From: Burkholderiales bacterium
GTDB taxonomy: Bacteria; Pseudomonadota; Gammaproteobacteria; Burkholderiales; Burkholderiaceae_C
DNA length: 64,000 nucleotides
Assembly (NCBI GenBank): GCA_016213325.1
Contig: JACRAY010000028.1
Coordinates: 1-64,000, forward strand
Direction of reading: 5' to 3'
Each line of letters begins with the position of its first letter. Within the stretch, counting starts at the first letter, position 1. Positions 35,360-45,990 of this stretch are shown here, piece by piece. Under the pieces are notes generated by a model. The model was not told the DNA's origin, ran no database searches, and saw nothing but the letters and a program-made list of their open reading frames with translations. The position numbers were made by a program, and so were the translations under genes.

Positions 35360-35363
<4 letters not shown>
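34470..35363 (+). CDS. boxR: BoxR benzoyl-CoA-responsive regulator (HTH plus shikimate kinase-like domain)
   Basis: A 297-residue fusion. Residues about 15-80 form an XRE-type helix-turn-helix (MTRKQLAADSGLSERFLADVE). A linker follows, then a shikimate kinase-like domain from about 120 with P-loop LVGLRGAGKTTLGEQLA, FVELDREIEREAG, YRRYERRAL and TTGGSIV. In BzdR/BoxR proteins the kinase-like domain senses benzoyl-CoA rather than acting in aromatic biosynthesis. It overlaps the boxC start by 4 bases (ATGA). Placement before boxC-boxB and opposite the ligase operon fits control of both. Confidence 0.93.
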
Positions 35364-37033
<1,670 letters not shown>

Positions 37034-37037
37034 CCCC

Positions 37038-38462
<1,425 letters not shown>

Positions 38463-38481
38463 CCGGTAGAATCCGTCTCGT

Positions 38482-38558
<77 letters not shown>

Positions 38559-38563
38559 TCCGG

Positions 38564-38640
38564 CTGCCCGTAGCTCAGTTGGATAGAGCACCTGCCTTCT
38601 AAGCAGGTTGTCGGGGGTTCGATTCCCTCCGGGCAGGCCA
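38564..38640 (+). tRNA. tRNA-Arg (anticodon TCT)
   Basis: Acceptor arms CTGCCCG and CGGGCAG pair, the anticodon arm CCTGC/GCAGG encloses CTTCTAA with TCT, the T arm is GGTTCGATTCC, and CCA is encoded. Only 5 bases separate it from tRNA-Pro, so they share a transcript. Confidence 0.97.
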
Positions 38641-38779
38641 ATCCTGCATGCCTGTGTTGCGCGCAGGCGTCGCATTCGTCGCCCTGTGGCACTCGCCTGT
38701 CGGTTGTGCAAGCCCCTTGGGGGGACCCCCCTCATACAATGGACTGACAGCAGTAGCGGGCCGCCCAAGGAGGGGAACC

Positions 38780-40240
38780 ATGGCATTCGTCACCTATGAC
38801 CCTGAAGACCATACCGTCGAGGACGTGGTCTCCGCGATCTTCACCGAGTCCGCCGGCCTGACGCTGGTGCCCGGCTCGGTCACCATCCGGCACGGCGCCC
38901 CCGCGGGCGAAGCCAGCACCATCGCGTTCTACGACGGCTTCATCACGCCGCTGAACATCGGCGGCGGGCTGATGCTGACCACGGGCGACCCCACGCCGCC
39001 CACCTCCAACACTTCCGGGGGCTACGGGCCCGACGCCGGCTCCGGCGCGGCCGACGAGACCGACGCCGACCTGCAGTCCACCGTGGACTTCGCCTTCGAA
39101 GGCGCGGGCCAGGTGCGCGACGTCACGGTCATCGAGTTCCAGGTGCTGCTCACCGACGAGACGCTCAAGGGCATCAGCTTCGACATCGTGTTCTGCTCGG
39201 ACGAGTACCCCGAGTTCTCCGGCTCCAGCTTCGTCGACGTGGGCGGGGTCTACGTCAACGGCGTCAACTATGCGCTGTTCGCGGACGACCCGAAGAAGCC
39301 GCTGTCGGTGGTCAAGGCCAACCTGGCGCCGGCCTGGAACGGCTTCGGGCTGAACGGCTACTTCCGCGACAACAACACCAACAAGTACCTGCCCATCGAG
39401 TTCGACGGCATCTCCGTCAAGCTGCAGGTCACGGCCCCGCTGCAGCTGGGCGTGAACACGATCAAGATCGCCATCGCCGACACCGGCGATTCGATCCTCG
39501 ACTCGGCGATGTTCATCGCCAACGCGCACGGCACGACTTACGAGGGCTACGGCATCGCCCAGCAGGTGCTGGTGCCCGACACCGGCGTCACCGACATCCC
39601 CAACAACCAGAACTACTACGGCGGCGAGAAGGGCACCGTGATCCAGTTTTCGTCGGCGGGCGGCGGCCAGGACATCTTCGACGGCGGCCCCGGCATCGAC
39701 ACGGCGCAGTTCGAGGCGGAACTCGCCGACGTGACCCTGACCGTCGGCGACGAGCTGATCGTGGTGGAGTACGGCGAAGGCCACGTGGCCAACCTGGTCA
39801 ACACCGAGCACCTGCAGTTCGGCGAGACGACCTACCTGGCGCTGGACACCGACGTCGGCGAGAACTCCTACGTGGTCTACGCCATGCTCAACGCCTGGTT
39901 CAACGGCGCGCCCGATGTCAGCGTGCTCAGCCGCTGGATCGACCGGTCGATGGAGCTGAAGAACCTGGAGCTGGGCTACGAGGTGCTGGGCGACGAGATG
40001 GTGTCGGCCTACGCCAACACGCCCTACCTCGAGGACGTGATCGCCCTGCTGTACCAGAACATCATCGGCGTGGCGCCCGATTCGGGCACGGTGGCCGTGC
40101 TGGCCAGCCTGATCGGCCCGGGCCTGCTGTTCGAGTCGATCGGCGACCTGTTCGCCTACGGCGCGATGCTGGAGCCGAACACCGCCGAAATCGCCGGCAT
40201 GGTGGGCACCCAGCTGCAACTGGACGCCGGCTGGTTCTGA
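38780..40240 (+). CDS. Choice-of-anchor-L-type secreted protein, probable type I secretion substrate
   Basis: A 486-residue acidic protein beginning MAFVTYDPEDHTVEDVVSAIF behind AAGGAGGGG. Residues about 15-280 match the choice-of-anchor L domain (LTLVPGSVTIRHG, GGLMLTTGD, FDIVFCSDEYPEFSGSSFVDVGG as separate blocks, ADTGDSILDSAMFI). From about 290 the protein resembles the C-terminal part of RTX-type proteins (FDGGPGIDTAQFEAELADVTL) and a DUF4214-like helical segment (DVIALLYQNIIGVAPDSGT). No signal peptide is present, so type I secretion is likely, possibly by the exporter at 5.4-7.6 kb. The single cysteine is striking for a 486-residue extracellular protein. Function unknown. Confidence 0.8.
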   Translation: MAFVTYDPEDHTVEDVVSAIFTESAGLTLVPGSVTIRHGAPAGEASTIAFYDGFITPLNIGGGLMLTTGDPTPPTSNTSGGYGPDAGSGAADETDADLQSTVDFAFEGAGQVRDVTVIEFQVLLTDETLKGISFDIVFCSDEYPEFSGSSFVDVGGVYVNGVNYALFADDPKKPLSVVKANLAPAWNGFGLNGYFRDNNTNKYLPIEFDGISVKLQVTAPLQLGVNTIKIAIADTGDSILDSAMFIANAHGTTYEGYGIAQQVLVPDTGVTDIPNNQNYYGGEKGTVIQFSSAGGGQDIFDGGPGIDTAQFEAELADVTLTVGDELIVVEYGEGHVANLVNTEHLQFGETTYLALDTDVGENSYVVYAMLNAWFNGAPDVSVLSRWIDRSMELKNLELGYEVLGDEMVSAYANTPYLEDVIALLYQNIIGVAPDSGTVAVLASLIGPGLLFESIGDLFAYGAMLEPNTAEIAGMVGTQLQLDAGWF

Positions 40241-40250
40241 CAGCTGCGCT

Positions 40251-40943
40251 TCAGCGCCGCTCGTACTGCGTCTTGCCGAACAGCACTTCGCGCGCCTTCG
40301 CGTCCGTGATGGGCTTGCGCAGCGCCGCCAGCACCTGCACGCCCCGCTGCACGGCAGGGCGCTGCTCCACCCGCCGGAACCAGGCCTGCACGTGCGGGTA
40401 GTCCTCCAGCACGATGCCTTGCCTTTCCCAGCTGCGCAGCCACGGGAAGGTCGCTATGTCGGCGATGCTGTATTCGCCGCCGCCCAGCCACTCGCTGCAC
40501 GCGAGGCGCCGGTCGATGACGCCGTAGATGCGCTTCGCCTCGTTGGAATAGCGGTCGACGGCGTACTGCACGTTCTCCAGCGCATACCCGCGGAAGTGGT
40601 GCGCCTGCCCGAGCATGGGGCCCACTGTGCCCATCTGGAACATGAGCCACTGCAGCACTTCGAAGCGGCCGCGGTCGTCCGCGGGCAGGAAGCGCCCGGT
40701 CTTGCCGGCCAGGTAGACCAGGATGGCGCCCGACTCGAAGAGCGAGATGGGCTGGCCCCCAGGCCCGCCGGGGTCGACGATGGCGGGGATCTTGTTATTG
40801 GGGCTGATGGCGAGGAAGGCGGGCTTGAACTGGTCGCCCGCGCCGATGTCGACCGGGATCGCCCGGTACGGCAGGCCGCACTCCTCCAGCATGATGTGCA
40901 CCTTGTGCCCATTGGGCGTGGCCCAGGAATGCACTTCGATCAT
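40251..40943 (-). CDS. Glutathione S-transferase family protein (YfcG/nu-class-like)
   Basis: A 230-residue thioredoxin-fold plus helical-domain GST. The start MIEVHSWATPNGHKVHIMLE (behind GGAGGTGGG) contains the TPNGHK motif of YfcG/Ure2p-type enzymes, which have disulfide-bond reductase activity with glutathione. NNKIPAIVD and SLFESGAILVYLA (cis-Pro and Glu-Ser glutathione contacts) follow. The C-terminal domain has YSIADIATFPWL. The longer upstream frame is antisense to the next gene's start and is excluded. Confidence 0.93.
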   Translation of the reverse strand: MIEVHSWATPNGHKVHIMLEECGLPYRAIPVDIGAGDQFKPAFLAISPNNKIPAIVDPGGPGGQPISLFESGAILVYLAGKTGRFLPADDRGRFEVLQWLMFQMGTVGPMLGQAHHFRGYALENVQYAVDRYSNEAKRIYGVIDRRLACSEWLGGGEYSIADIATFPWLRSWERQGIVLEDYPHVQAWFRRVEQRPAVQRGVQVLAALRKPITDAKAREVLFGKTQYERR

Positions 40944-41001
40944 GTCCCACCTCCGCGAGCGATTGAAACGATAATCGCACTCTAGGGGAATCCAGCCACC
41001 C

Positions 41002-41727
41002 ATGTTCGAGCGTATCAAGAAGGCCCTGGCACGCGATGCGGCGCAGCCGAGCGCCGATGAAGGGCATAGGCCGCCGGCCACCACCGGCCTGTTGTCGGGG
41101 CCTGCTTCGCAGTGGGCCACCGACCATGGCTACTCGATGTCGGTGCAGGGCCACGACCACGTGATCGTGGTCGAGGGCCAGGTCAGCAAGCGGCCGTGGC
41201 GGCTCGAAGTCGGCGACTCGACCCGCAACTACATCATGGGCGATGAAATCCGCGGGCGGTCCGACCTGGGGCTGCCCGACGACGTGACCATCCTCGTCAT
41301 GAACCGCCACCTGAAGGATTGGCTGGAACGCAAGGCCTTCAGCGTCATCACCGACTCCACGCAGACCAAGGCCGAGCCCAGCCTGCCCGAGGAGATGCGC
41401 TGGCTCGCGATGTACGACGAGGTGGGCTGGGACGGCCTCTCACCGGCTTTCTGGCGCCGCTACTCCGTGCTGGCGCACCGCCGCGAGCACGCGCTGGCCT
41501 GGCTGGTCCCGGAATTCGCGGACATGCTGATGGATTGGCCCGAGCCCGCCCCGCGTGCCGATGTGCCTTTCATCCTGCTGCTGATGCGCGGCCGCGCCTT
41601 CCTGCGCATGGGCTACCCCACGCCGGACGCGGCGACGCTGCAGCACGTGGGCGACATCTTCGCCAGCGCGTGCGAGTCGGCCGTGGGTACCTTTGCCGGG
41701 ATGCCCGGCTTCAGCCGCCACGCGTGA
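41002..41727 (+). CDS. Conserved hypothetical protein
   Basis: I do not recognise this 241-residue protein. It begins [13 protein letters not shown] 10-20 bases beyond an AGGGGAA site, has no signal peptide or membrane span, and is acidic with many Trp residues ([30 protein letters not shown]). The segment [28 protein letters not shown] (about 50-77, written in part) looks like a beta-rich domain. The C-terminal half is helical. Codon use and GC match the neighbours, so it is a real gene. It is divergent from the GST and overlaps the acyl-CoA dehydrogenase end by 17 bases. Confidence 0.75.
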   Translation: MFERIKKALARDAAQPSADEGHRPPATTGLLSGPASQWATDHGYSMSVQGHDHVIVVEGQVSKRPWRLEVGDSTRNYIMGDEIRGRSDLGLPDDVTILVMNRHLKDWLERKAFSVITDSTQTKAEPSLPEEMRWLAMYDEVGWDGLSPAFWRRYSVLAHRREHALAWLVPEFADMLMDWPEPAPRADVPFILLLMRGRAFLRMGYPTPDAATLQHVGDIFASACESAVGTFAGMPGFSRHA

Positions 41728-42985
41728 CGGCCGGCTGGGCCGCCTGCCCGTAGCTGCCGTACTTGCCCAGTTCCCACTTCGCGATCGCGTTGCGGTGCAC
41801 TTCGTCGGGGCCGTCGGCGAAGCGCAGCGTGCGCGCGCCGGCATACGCATAGGCCAGCGGAAAGTCGTCGGACACGCCGCCGCCGCCGTGGGCCTGCATC
41901 GCCCAGTCGATCACCTGGCAGGCCATGTTGGGCGCCACCACCTTGATCATCGCGATCTCGGTCCTGGCCACCTTGTTGCCCGCCACGTCCATCATCCACG
42001 CCGCCTTCAGCGTGAGCAGGCGTGCCATGTCGATCTTGCAGCGCGCCTCGGCGATGCGTTCCTGCGTCACGGTCTGCTGCGCCACGGTCTTGCCGAAGGC
42101 CACGCGCGCCAGCGACCGCTTGCACATCAGTTCCAGCGCGCGCTCGGCCAGGCCGATCTGGCGCATGCAGTGGTGGATGCGGCCCGGGCCGAGCCGGCCC
42201 TGGGCGATCTCGAAGCCGCGGCCTTCGCCCAGCAGGATGTTGCCCACCGGTACGCGCACGTCGGTGAAAGTCACCTCGGCATGGCCGTGGGGCGCGTCGT
42301 CGTAGCCGAACACGTTGAGGTTGCGCACGATGTGGATGCCGGGCGTGCCCGCCGGCACGACGATCATGCTCTGCTGCGAATGCTTGGGCGCCTCGGGGTC
42401 GGTCTTGCCCATGGTGATGAACACCTTGCAGCGTGGGTCGTTGGCGCCCGACGTCCACCACTTGCGGCCGTTGATGACGTATTCGTCGCCCTGGCGCTCG
42501 ATGCGGGTCTGGATGTTGGTCGCGTCCGACGACGCCACGTCGGGCTCGGTCATCGCGAAAGCCGAGCGGATCTGGCCTTCCAGCAGCGGCTTCAGCCAGC
42601 GCGCCTTGATCTCGTCGGAGCCGTAGCGCGCCACCGTCTCCATGTTGCCGGTGTCGGGGGCGGAGCAGTTGAACACCTCGCTGGCCCACGGCACGCGGCC
42701 CATGATCTCGGCGAGCGGCGCGTACTCCTGGTTGGTGAGGCCTGCGCCCGAGTAGCCCGATGCCTGCGCCGTGTCCACCGGCAGGAACAGGTTCCACAGG
42801 CCCGCTTCGCGCGCCTTGGGCTTCAGGTTCTCGATGGCCTGCAGCGGCTGCCAGCGGTTGCCGGCGCGCGTGTGGGCTTCGAGTTCCTCCTTGTAGGCCT
42901 TCTCGCTGGGGTAGATGTGCTCGTCCATGAACTTCAGCAGGCGCTGCTGGAGGTCGCGGGTCTTGGCGGAGTAGTCGAAGTCCAT
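41711..42985 (-). CDS. Acyl-CoA dehydrogenase family protein (ACAD10/11-like, LvaC-like)
   Basis: A 424-residue FAD enzyme. Family signatures: [18 protein letters not shown] at about 140-157, [14 protein letters not shown], the FAD/substrate block [20 protein letters not shown] at about 258 and [16 protein letters not shown] near 375. The RIHHCMR motif and slightly long N-terminus ([18 protein letters not shown] region [15 protein letters not shown]) are those of the ACAD10/ACAD11 group rather than fatty acyl beta-oxidation enzymes. The gene lies 36 bases after a phosphotransferase-type kinase, reproducing as two genes the kinase-ACAD fusion of ACAD10/11. A role in 4-hydroxyacyl-CoA catabolism is inferred. 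Confidence 0.9.
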   Translation of the reverse strand: MDFDYSAKTRDLQQRLLKFMDEHIYPSEKAYKEELEAHTRAGNRWQPLQAIENLKPKAREAGLWNLFLPVDTAQASGYSGAGLTNQEYAPLAEIMGRVPWASEVFNCSAPDTGNMETVARYGSDEIKARWLKPLLEGQIRSAFAMTEPDVASSDATNIQTRIERQGDEYVINGRKWWTSGANDPRCKVFITMGKTDPEAPKHSQQSMIVVPAGTPGIHIVRNLNVFGYDDAPHGHAEVTFTDVRVPVGNILLGEGRGFEIAQGRLGPGRIHHCMRQIGLAERALELMCKRSLARVAFGKTVAQQTVTQERIAEARCKIDMARLLTLKAAWMMDVAGNKVARTEIAMIKVVAPNMACQVIDWAMQAHGGGGVSDDFPLAYAYAGARTLRFADGPDEVHRNAIAKWELGKYGSYGQAAQPAVTRGG

Positions 42986-43021
42986 GTCTGTCTTGCTTCC
43001 AGGGTGAAAAACGTCGTGCGG

Positions 43022-44134
43022 CTAGGCCTTCTGCGCGAAGGCCCAGGCCAGTTCGGCCATCGGCCGGGCACCCGCGCCGGAGGCCGCTGCCTGCGCGCTC
43101 GATGCGGTGCCCATCTCTGCACGCTTGGCAATCCCCTGCAGGATGGCGGCGATGCGAAACAGGTTGTAGGCCATGTAGAAGCTCCAGTCGGCCTGCAGTT
43201 CGGCGGGCGTTGCCAGGCCGGTACGTTCGCAGTAGCTGCGCACGTATTCCTGCTCGGTGGGGATGCCCAGCGCGGGCAGGTCGAGCCCGGCGATGCCGCG
43301 CGAGCCGGGCCCGTGCGGAATGTGGAACGACATGCAGTGGTAGCTGAAGTCGGCCAGCGGGTGGCCCAGCGTCGACAGCTCCCAGTCGAGCACCGCGATG
43401 ACGCGCGGCTCGGTGGCGTGGAACATCAGGTTGTCGAGCCGGAAGTCGCCGTGCACGATCGACACCTTGGCCTCGTCGCGCGCCGCCGGAGGAATGTGCT
43501 GCGGCAGCCACTCGACGAGCCGGTCCATCTCGGGGATCGGCTGCGACATCGGCCCCGCGCCGTCGGCGGAGGCCTTGTACTGCTTGCTCCAGCGCCCGAT
43601 CTGGCGGTCGAAATAGTTGCCGGGCTTGCCGTAGCCCGCGAGCCCGCGCGCGGCGAAGTCGACCGTGTGCAGCGCCGAGATCACGCGGTTCATTTCGTCG
43701 TAGATTTCGCTGCGCTGCGCGCGGGTCATGTCCGGCAGCGACTGGTCCCACAGCACGCGGCCCTGCATGAACTCCATGACGTAGAACGCGCGGCCGATGA
43801 CGGACTCGTCCTCGCACAGGCAGTACATGGCGGGCACCGGCACGCCGGTGCCGGCGAGGCCGCTCATCACGGCGAATTCGCGCTCGATGGCGTGTGCACT
43901 GGGCAGCAGCTTGGCCACCGGTCCCGGCTTGGCACGCATGACGTAGCTGCGCGTGGGCGTGTCGAGCTTGTAGGTGGGGTTGGACTGCCCGCCCTTGAAC
44001 ATGTTCACCGTGAGCGGCCCACGGAAGCCGTCGAGGTTCTTCTCCAGCCAGGCGGTCAGCGCGCCGGTGTCGAAAGCGTGCTTGTCGGATACGGGGCCCG
44101 TGCCGACGAAATGGTCGTAGTTCATCCCGCTCAT
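43022..44134 (-). CDS. Phosphotransferase family (APH/ACAD10-like) kinase
   Basis: A 370-residue aminoglycoside-phosphotransferase-fold kinase. N-lobe: MFKGGQSNPTYKLDTPTRSYVMRAKPG (blocks FKGGQSNPTY and YVMRAKP, with the ATP-binding Lys). The catalytic loop SIVHGDFRLDNLMF and metal motif VIAVLDWELSTLG are intact. It resembles the kinase half of ACAD10/11 and LvaA, which phosphorylate 4-hydroxyacyl-CoA. It starts 2 bases after the stop of the Crp-family gene (MSGMNYDHF; a second Met is three codons in). Confidence 0.9.
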   Translation of the reverse strand: MSGMNYDHFVGTGPVSDKHAFDTGALTAWLEKNLDGFRGPLTVNMFKGGQSNPTYKLDTPTRSYVMRAKPGPVAKLLPSAHAIEREFAVMSGLAGTGVPVPAMYCLCEDESVIGRAFYVMEFMQGRVLWDQSLPDMTRAQRSEIYDEMNRVISALHTVDFAARGLAGYGKPGNYFDRQIGRWSKQYKASADGAGPMSQPIPEMDRLVEWLPQHIPPAARDEAKVSIVHGDFRLDNLMFHATEPRVIAVLDWELSTLGHPLADFSYHCMSFHIPHGPGSRGIAGLDLPALGIPTEQEYVRSYCERTGLATPAELQADWSFYMAYNLFRIAAILQGIAKRAEMGTASSAQAAASGAGARPMAELAWAFAQKA

Positions 44135-44136
44135 GG

Positions 44137-44856
44137 TCAATTGTCCTGCTCGACGATGCGCGCCAGCGCGTCGCGGTTCTTCACCACCAGCCCACCCGGC
44201 TCGATGCGGATCACGTCCTCCCGCTCCATGGACTTCAGTTCCTGGTTGACCCGCTGGCGCGACGCGCCCAGCAGTTGCGCCAGTTCTTCCTGCGCCAGCT
44301 GCAGGCCGATGCGCACCTCGCGCCCGTCGGACAGCGATGGCACGCCATAGCTGCGGATCAGGTGCGTGAGCTGCTTGGCCAGGCGCGCGCGCAGGGGCAG
44401 GGTGTTGAGGTCCTCGACCAGGCCGTACAGCTGCCGGATGCGCCGCGCATGCAGCCGCAGCAGCGCCTCGTACAGCTCGACGTGCTGCGCGAGGATCTTG
44501 CGCAGGTCGCCGCGCGAGACGCACACGATGGTGGTGTCGCCGTGCGCATAGGCATCGTGCGTGCGCCGGTCCCCGTCGAAGATCGCCACGTCGCCGAACC
44601 ACACGCCCGGCTCCACGTACGTCAATGTCACCTGCTTGCCCGTGATCGACGTCGAACTCACGCGCACCGCGCCGCGCGCGCAGGCGACCCATTCCTCGGG
44701 CGGGTCGCCCCGCGCGACGATCAGTTCGCCGTCCTTGTAGCGTTTGACGTAGGCGCATCGGAGGATGTCGTGCCTGAGCGATGGTGAAAGGGATGAGAAC
44801 CAGCGACCGGCATTGATCGCTGCACGTTCGTCAATGGTAAGAATGGGGTCGTCCAT
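44137..44856 (-). CDS. Crp/Fnr-family transcriptional regulator
   Basis: A 239-residue regulator starting MDDPILTIDERAAI. Residues about 25-140 form a cyclic-nucleotide-binding-like beta barrel (KDGELIVARGDPPEEWVACARGAVRVS, in part; GVWFGDVAIFDG). Residues about 165-230 form a Crp winged helix with recognition segment LAQEELAQLLGASRQRVNQELKSME (blocks). It lacks the N-terminal cysteines of Fnr, so it is not an iron-sulfur oxygen sensor. It immediately precedes the kinase and dehydrogenase genes and probably regulates or is co-transcribed with them. Upstream lies the hairpin array. Confidence 0.9.
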   Translation of the reverse strand: MDDPILTIDERAAINAGRWFSSLSPSLRHDILRCAYVKRYKDGELIVARGDPPEEWVACARGAVRVSSTSITGKQVTLTYVEPGVWFGDVAIFDGDRRTHDAYAHGDTTIVCVSRGDLRKILAQHVELYEALLRLHARRIRQLYGLVEDLNTLPLRARLAKQLTHLIRSYGVPSLSDGREVRIGLQLAQEELAQLLGASRQRVNQELKSMEREDVIRIEPGGLVVKNRDALARIVEQDN

Positions 44857-44915
44857 GGTCTGTCCGGCAAGTGACTGGGGCGCGGACCATTGTCGCGCCC
44901 GGGACCACCAAAAGT

Positions 44916-45199
44916 GCTCAGGGTTGTCACCTGAGCGTCTGTTCGCCCGGAAATTGCTGCGCAATTCCCGGGCGCCTGACCAGTGTTGTCAGGACCGGCG
45001 AAGCCGGATCCAGACAACAAGTGAGACTGCGCTGCATGTTATTCCGCGCAGTCTGGAAACGGGCGGTCCAACCGCCCGTAGCCCGGACCCCGCGGAATAG
45101 CATGCAGCGGGGTCCCTCATGTGAGGAGGCCCGGCTTTGCCGGGTCTCCTCACACTGATCAAGCCACTTCAAGAAGTTGCGCAGCAACTTCTTGAAGTG
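44916..45199. repeat. Array of consecutive inverted repeats (hairpin cluster) in a 350-bp gene-free gap
   Basis: The gap 44857-45206 contains no gene but at least eight hairpins. Their spans are 44916-44936 (7 bp), 44944-44974 (13 bp, one mismatch), 44984-45019 (TGTTGTC/GACAACA enclosing CCGGC-GAA-GCCGG), 45024-45054 (9 bp, 13-base loop), 45060-45078 (8 bp), 45085-45115 (9 bp, 13-base loop), 45121-45153 (15 bp with one G-T, TTT loop) and 45165-45199 (perfect 16 bp, GCA loop). None is followed by a T-run, so they are not ordinary terminators. The two 13-base loops are complementary to each other. Possible identities are clustered REP-like repeats, a structured leader of the Crp-family gene or a non-coding RNA. 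Confidence 0.85.
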
Positions 45200-45206
45200 A
45201 CGACCC

Positions 45207-45986
45207 TCAGGGAAAGCGCGGCTTCTGCTTTTCCAGGAACGCGCTGATGCCGATGCCTGCATTCGGATGGTGCAGGTTGGTGACGAAGTGATCGCGCTCG
45301 GCGGCCAGCTGCTGGTGCAGCGACGCGGAGCTTGCATCGTTGAGCAGCTCCTTGATGCTCGCCAGTGCGTTCGGTGCGCGTTCGTTGAGCCGCTGGGCGA
45401 GGGCCAGTGCTTCCTCGAGCGCGCTGCCCGCAGGGGCCACGCGGTTGACCACGCCCAGTTCGTGCAGCCGCGCCGCGCCCACGCGTTCGCCGGCCATCAG
45501 CAGCTCGGTGGCCAACTGGCGCGGCAGCAGCTGCGCCAGCGCCCAGGTGCCCCCGCCGTCCGGCGAGAGCGCCACGGAGCTGTACGCCATCACGAAGACG
45601 GCGTTGTCCGCGGCCACGATGAAGTCGCAGGCGAGCGCCAGCGAGAAACCGGCACCGGCCGCCGCGCCTTCCACCGCCGCGATCACCGGCTTCGGGAAGC
45701 TGCGGATCGCCTCGATCCAGTTGTGCAGGCCTTCGATGCTGCGCGCCTGCACCTCGGGCGGCTTGCTGCGGTTGTCCAGCAGCCGCTGCAGGTTGCCGCC
45801 GGCGCAGAAGGTGGGCCCTTCACCGGTGATGACGACGCTGCGCACTTCGGGGTTGCTGTCCGCGGCGATCAGCGCCTCGACGCCGGCGGCGTAGATCTCC
45901 GGGCCCAGCGCGTTGCGGTGCTCGGGGTTGGCGATGGCGAGCACCATGGTCTGGCCCCGGCTCGCGCTCTTCAGCTCTGACGCCAT
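45207..45986 (-). CDS. Enoyl-CoA hydratase/isomerase family protein (PaaG-like active site)
   Basis: A 259-residue crotonase starting MASELKSASRGQTM. Oxyanion-hole segments are FCAGGNLQRL (about 60) and AAAGAGFSLALACDF (about 105). The positions that hold the two catalytic glutamates in true hydratases appear replaced (GAGFSLA, VALSPDGGGTWAL), while the SPDGGG aspartate is kept, as in PaaG-type isomerases. It is therefore more likely an isomerase or related enzyme than a classical hydratase. It lies 4 bases after the 3-hydroxyacyl-CoA dehydrogenase gene in the same orientation. Confidence 0.88.
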   Translation of the reverse strand: MASELKSASRGQTMVLAIANPEHRNALGPEIYAAGVEALIAADSNPEVRSVVITGEGPTFCAGGNLQRLLDNRSKPPEVQARSIEGLHNWIEAIRSFPKPVIAAVEGAAAGAGFSLALACDFIVAADNAVFVMAYSSVALSPDGGGTWALAQLLPRQLATELLMAGERVGAARLHELGVVNRVAPAGSALEEALALAQRLNERAPNALASIKELLNDASSASLHQQLAAERDHFVTNLHHPNAGIGISAFLEKQKPRFP

Positions 45987-45990
45987 CGGC

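Noticed and set aside
44916..45199. CRISPR array or integron attC cluster in the hairpin region
   Set aside because: Stems differ in sequence and spacing, there are no identical direct repeats with unique spacers, and no cas or integrase gene is nearby.
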